The translations under genes were made by a program, and so were the position numbers. DNA of 64,000 nt. Origin: Pseudomaricurvus sp. HS19. Lineage in GTDB: Bacteria; Pseudomonadota; Gammaproteobacteria; Pseudomonadales; Cellvibrionaceae. Below the pieces are notes generated by a model. It worked only from the letters and a program-made list of their open reading frames with translations, searched no databases and was not told where the DNA came from. The stretch lies in the NCBI RefSeq assembly GCF_009857815.1, contig NZ_WVVW01000001.1:310001-374000 (forward strand), written 5' to 3'. Of this stretch, positions 60,500 to 64,000 are shown piece by piece; position 1 is the first letter of the stretch; each line of letters opens with the position of its first letter.

Positions 60500-61991
60500 G
60501 CTTGAGATAGGCCATACGGGCTTTCTGCTGGCGGGTATTTCCGGAATATTTCTGGTTGCGGCGCCATTGGCCCGGGCAGGAGACTGGAATACCGGGTACG
60601 CTGTCAGTGCGCAAGAGGTGTACACCGACAACATCTGTTTGAATGACGATGGCAAAACCGATGAATGGGTCACCACAGTAACCCCCAGTATCAACATTAA
60701 TGGCAGTGGTGGGCGCTCGCAGCTGAAGCTGTCAGGTCTGGTAGAGTTTAACGACCTCAGTGCCCGTGATTGTGGTGGTGGTTCAGGTGACAAGCCGGAT
60801 CATGTCAATCCCAGGTTAACTGCAGATGGCAATCTGGAGGTTTATCGGAGTGCTTTGTTTGTTGATGCTTCATCGCGAATTCAGCAAAACAGGGCGAATC
60901 CCGACCGCGCCTCGGGAGATACCAACCTCAATCTCAACGGCAATACCAATACCACTTACAGCCACACCATAAGCCCTTATCTACAGCGCGAAGTGGCCGG
61001 GTTGGCACTGGTAAACCTTCGTTATACCTACAACACCCAGACAAACTCGGCGAACTCCGTTGACGACAGTGACGAGGAGGCTGTGGTTCTCAGTCTTGGC
61101 AGCATTGCCGATGGTACGCCTTTTACCTGGGGTGTCTCCGGTACCTACCGGGAAATTACCTACGACGACGACAATAATGGTAGCAACCTCAATGACCGGT
61201 TGGCGACGGTTGTGGCAACGGCGGGGTATAGGGTTAGCAACCAGCTGCAGTTAGTGGGCAGTGCGGGTGAAGACCTTAACGATTTCGAAGTGGTGGGCTC
61301 GGACCAGGAGGTAGATGGCAGCCGCTGGAGTGCGGGCTTTATTTATCAGCCTAACAGTCGTACCCAGATACATGTGGAGAAAGGTGAGCAGTTTTTTGGC
61401 GACAGCTCCTCGGTGGATATCGAATACCGTCACAAGCACAGCCGATTCTCGTTTAATTATTCCGAATCACTGACCCTCTCCCGGGATCTCAGGCTGGAGG
61501 AGTTCGACTTTTTGGTGGTGGACGAAAATGGTAACCCGTTTCTGGATCAGAATGGCCAGCCCATCTACCTGACCCAGGCGCAGGTAGTGGATACCAGAAG
61601 CCCGATCATTGATGAACGTTACCGGGCTGGTTACACCTGGTCGCGGGGAAGAACCACGCTCTCATTTATTGGCGCGCATTCCGTGAGAGAGGAGTTGGCT
61701 GATTCTTCGATTCGTGAGTACGACACCTTCTCCGTTGCCGCCGATCGGCGAGTGTCGCCAAAGACCAATATCACCGCGCGTTGTAGCTACTCCAGAAACA
61801 AGGAGGGACAGAATACGCCCCGGGAAGGATTTGAGTCAGAGCAGCGCAGTCTGAACCTGGGCTTGCGCCACAGTTTGGGGCGTCGAACCGACCTCAACCT
61901 GAACGTCAGCCGCAGCGAGCGGATGTCTGATGACAGCAATGATGAATATGTACAGCATCGATTCTCTGTCGGTGTGACAGCCCGGTGGTAA
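60480..61991 (+). CDS. PEP-CTERM/XrtA-associated outer-membrane beta-barrel protein
   Basis: A ~503-residue outer-membrane protein of the TIGR03016-like family. A signal peptide (GFLLAGISGIFLVAAPLARA) is followed by alternating hydrophobic strands, many ending in Tyr/Phe, and a C-terminal strand ending VGVTARW. It is thought to form a barrel for polysaccharide passage. I chose the GTG at 60480 because the signal peptide starts there and GGAAG lies just upstream; the frame runs back through the Gly-Tyr tract of the kinase gene only as a shadow. GTG at 60468 is an alternative. Confidence 0.85.
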   Translation: MAIRKYKLEIGHTGFLLAGISGIFLVAAPLARAGDWNTGYAVSAQEVYTDNICLNDDGKTDEWVTTVTPSININGSGGRSQLKLSGLVEFNDLSARDCGGGSGDKPDHVNPRLTADGNLEVYRSALFVDASSRIQQNRANPDRASGDTNLNLNGNTNTTYSHTISPYLQREVAGLALVNLRYTYNTQTNSANSVDDSDEEAVVLSLGSIADGTPFTWGVSGTYREITYDDDNNGSNLNDRLATVVATAGYRVSNQLQLVGSAGEDLNDFEVVGSDQEVDGSRWSAGFIYQPNSRTQIHVEKGEQFFGDSSSVDIEYRHKHSRFSFNYSESLTLSRDLRLEEFDFLVVDENGNPFLDQNGQPIYLTQAQVVDTRSPIIDERYRAGYTWSRGRTTLSFIGAHSVREELADSSIREYDTFSVAADRRVSPKTNITARCSYSRNKEGQNTPREGFESEQRSLNLGLRHSLGRRTDLNLNVSRSERMSDDSNDEYVQHRFSVGVTARW

Positions 61992-62039
61992 CCAGTCTGG
62001 CGACGCAGCCACTGAACTAATGTAACGGATTGTGCAGGG

Positions 62040-62906
62040 ATGGATTCTGGGATGGGCAAAATGGCAAACGCCATGACGGTTGACGTGGAAGATTATTTCC
62101 AGGTCTCGGCGTTTGAGAACACGATCCACAGGGATCAGTGGGATAGCATACCCTGTCGGGTGGAAGCCAATACTGACAGCATCCTGCAGCTGTTCGATGA
62201 AGCCGGCTTGAAAGCGACCTTTTTCGTCCTCGGCTGGGTTGCGGAACGCTATCCGGCTTTGGTGAGAAATATTGTCGACCAGGGCCATGAGCTTGCCAGC
62301 CACGGTTATGCCCATAAGCGGGCCCTGCTGCAGACCCGGGATGAGTTTTACCAGGATGTGGGCCGGAGCAAACAGTGTCTTGAGGACATTGGTGGGGTAG
62401 AGGTAGTGGGCTATCGTGCGCCCAGCTATTCCATCAGCAAGAAGAACCTCTGGGCGCACGATATACTGGCAGACTGTGGTTACCGTTACAGTTCCAGTGT
62501 GGTTCCGGTTAATCACGACCTCTATGGCATACCGGACGCCTCCAGGTTTCCCTACCGGGTGAGCGAAGGTCGCTTGCTGGAGATTCCCATTTCAACCGTT
62601 CCTGTCGCCGGCCGTAATTTTAATTGCGGTGGCGGTGGCTGGTTTCGGCTGTTTCCCTACGGTGTCAGCCGCTGGGCAATCCGGCAGGTAAACCGGGCGG
62701 ACCGGGCACCGAGTATCTTTTACTTCCATCCCTGGGAGATTGACCCGGAGCAACCCCGGGTCGAAGGTGCGGGTATGAAATCCGTATTCCGGCACTATCT
62801 CAACCTGTCCCGGACCATGCCCCGACTGCAGAGGCTGGTGAGGGATTTTGACTGGGTGCCCATGAAAGACGCCTTCAGTGAACATTTGAAACACGATGCC
62901 TTGTAG
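62040..62906 (+). CDS. XrtA system polysaccharide deacetylase
   Basis: A 288-residue NodB-type deacetylase of the XrtA subgroup. The metal-binding motif is TVDVEDYFQ at 13-21 and SHGYAH near 86-91; the region VGYRAPSYS is the third motif and FYFHPWEIDPEQPR the C-terminal DUF3473-type segment with the last His. It should remove acetyl groups from N-acetylhexosamines of the polysaccharide in the cytoplasm or periplasm; no signal peptide is visible. It is followed 23 bp later by the FemAB gene. Confidence 0.9.
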   Translation: MDSGMGKMANAMTVDVEDYFQVSAFENTIHRDQWDSIPCRVEANTDSILQLFDEAGLKATFFVLGWVAERYPALVRNIVDQGHELASHGYAHKRALLQTRDEFYQDVGRSKQCLEDIGGVEVVGYRAPSYSISKKNLWAHDILADCGYRYSSSVVPVNHDLYGIPDASRFPYRVSEGRLLEIPISTVPVAGRNFNCGGGGWFRLFPYGVSRWAIRQVNRADRAPSIFYFHPWEIDPEQPRVEGAGMKSVFRHYLNLSRTMPRLQRLVRDFDWVPMKDAFSEHLKHDAL

Positions 62907-62929
62907 CGTCGTGGCGGGATAATTCAATC

Positions 62930-63958
62930 ATGGCTTCAGAAATTTCAGTATTGGCTGCGGAGGTGTCCCCGGAATGGGATGACTACGTCAACACTCATCC
63001 CGCCGGTACCTTTTTTCATAAATCCGGCTGGCAGTACATCATCACCCAGGCGTTCGGCCACAACTGCTATTACCTGCAAGCCAGAAGTGAAGGGCGGCTG
63101 GAGGGGATACTGCCACTGGCTCATGTCCGCAGCCTGTTGTTCGGTAACAACCTGGTTTCGACACCATTCTGTGTTTACGGCGGTATTCTGGCCAGTAACA
63201 AGGCCGCAGAAAAGGCATTGCGGGAAGCGGCCTGCGACCTGGCCAGGGAGCTGCAGGTGGACAGCCTGGAGTTGCGTAACATCGCTTCCGCAGACTCGGG
63301 CTGGGCGGAGAAGAACCTCTATGTCACCTTCCGCAAGCGTATGCCGGAGTCGGTGGATGAGGTTCTGCCATTCATTCCCAACAAGCAACGGGCAGTGGTT
63401 CGCAAGGGCATCAAAGCCGGCCTGACCTCGGAAGAGGGGTGGCACGGACGGCGGATGTACGACCTCTATGCCGAAAGTTTAAGAAACCTGGGGACTCCGG
63501 TTTTTGGTGCCAGGTATTTCGACATGTTGCGTGACGTGTTTGGTGACGACTGCCGCAGTCTGCTGATCAAGAGCGACGGGCGCGATATCGCCGGGGTTTT
63601 GAGTTTTTACTTCAGGGATCAGGTGCTGCCGTATTACGCCGGCTCCGGATCCGAGACCCGGGCCATGTACGCCCATGCGTTTATGTACGCCGAGCTGATG
63701 AAGAACAGCGTGGAGCAGGGGCTTCACTGGTTTGATTTTGGTCGCAGTAAGGCGGGAACCGGCTCCTACAGCTTCAAAAAGAACTGGGGTTTTGAGCCGG
63801 AGCCACTTCACTACGAATACTTTCTGGTCAAGTCGGACCGCGTGCCAGAGGTAAACCCGATGAACCCCAAGTATCAGCTCTTCATAAAAGCATGGAAGTC
63901 GTTGCCCCTGGCAGTGGCCAACAGGATCGGTCCCATGCTGGCAAAGAGCCTTGGTTGA
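62930..63958 (+). CDS. FemAB family XrtA/PEP-CTERM system-associated protein
   Basis: A 342-residue protein with two GNAT-like halves. The N-terminal part has FFHKSGWQYIITQAFGHNCYYL and the C-terminal half ends in HWFDFGRSKAGTGSYSFKKNWGFEPEPL, both typical of the FemAB family found in exosortase loci. FemAB proteins transfer amino acids from aminoacyl-tRNA to peptidoglycan bridges; in this subgroup the acceptor is unknown. The gene is in the export/modification operon. Confidence 0.9.
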   Translation: MASEISVLAAEVSPEWDDYVNTHPAGTFFHKSGWQYIITQAFGHNCYYLQARSEGRLEGILPLAHVRSLLFGNNLVSTPFCVYGGILASNKAAEKALREAACDLARELQVDSLELRNIASADSGWAEKNLYVTFRKRMPESVDEVLPFIPNKQRAVVRKGIKAGLTSEEGWHGRRMYDLYAESLRNLGTPVFGARYFDMLRDVFGDDCRSLLIKSDGRDIAGVLSFYFRDQVLPYYAGSGSETRAMYAHAFMYAELMKNSVEQGLHWFDFGRSKAGTGSYSFKKNWGFEPEPLHYEYFLVKSDRVPEVNPMNPKYQLFIKAWKSLPLAVANRIGPMLAKSLG

Positions 63959-64000
63959 GTGAGTGATTCGGATACGGTTATGACCAAGCCCGGGCTGCTA
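63959..64000 (+). CDS. Start of next gene (cut at window end)
   Basis: A GTG at 63959 directly after the FemAB stop opens a frame reading VSDSDTVMTKPGLL up to the window edge; an ATG at 63980 is a second possible start. In XrtA loci the gene after FemAB is often a glycosyltransferase whose N-terminus has the form KPxLLYLxHRIPYPP, so this could be one, but only 14 codons are visible. Confidence 0.35.
   Translation, partial: MSDSDTVMTKPGLL

Overview
The window reads as a chromosomal segment of a GC-rich, Gram-negative gammaproteobacterium, most probably a marine member of the Cellvibrionales type (Microbulbifer/Haliea-like). This placement is inferred from gene content (MnmC, FldB, GcvR, EpmC, PdxB, CobB, MlaA, an RssB-type regulator) and from a complete-looking XrtA/PEP-CTERM exopolysaccharide locus; I had no database search. 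I saw no tRNA, rRNA, CRISPR array, insertion sequence or phage.

Region 1 (1-31 kb) is mostly housekeeping. It holds a sorbosone-dehydrogenase-like protein with a cytochrome c tail (cut at the window start), an AraC regulator divergent from a ferredoxin reductase, cobB, trhP, a glutaminyl cyclase, a DUF502 membrane protein, mnmC, fldB, trmL, a VIT1-type transporter, gcvR, yheU with a small hydrolase, tusA, a four-gene operon joined by 4-bp stop/start overlaps (gamma-glutamylcyclotransferase, epmC, 5'-3' exonuclease, pdxB), an AcoX-like kinase with a methyltransferase, a porin, mlaA, an RssB/RssC-like pair, terB-like and dusA. Inside it is a three-gene RiPP cluster (21.9-23.9 kb): a secreted precursor with four EGKCG motifs, an MNIO (DUF692) enzyme and its DUF2063 partner, resembling the HvfABC copper-binding peptide system.

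Region 2 (31-64 kb) is an exosortase-A type surface polysaccharide/protein-sorting locus. It contains the XrtA-associated acyltransferase, an unusual E1-like/nitroreductase fusion, two 951-residue PrsT TPR lipoproteins with a decayed copy of the fusion gene between them, a PEP-CTERM substrate under a sigma-54-type promoter with an upstream dyad, a GNAT/cNMP-binding/Crp fusion, the EpsB-type priming glycosyltransferase, the PrsR/PrsK two-component pair, TviC- and TviB-like nucleotide-sugar enzymes, and then export lipoprotein, chain-length protein, tyrosine autokinase, outer-membrane beta-barrel, deacetylase and FemAB proteins. The exosortase itself is not in the window and probably lies just beyond its end.

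Inserted in region 2 (52.2-55.5 kb) is an HPr-rel-A cassette: PqqD-like peptide chaperone, HprK-related kinase A and a nucleotidyltransferase, directly preceded by a cysteine-containing protein with a twin-arginine-like N-terminus. To my knowledge this system has no assigned product. Together with the E1-nitroreductase/PrsT duplication and the EGKCG peptide cluster it is the most promising under-described biology here.

Likely wiring: PrsK/PrsR activates the sigma-54 promoter of the PEP-CTERM gene; EpsB-type transferase starts a polysaccharide on a lipid carrier; TviC/TviB supply a uronic-acid amino sugar; the chain-length/kinase/export proteins polymerise and secrete it; PrsT and XrtA act on PEP-CTERM proteins.
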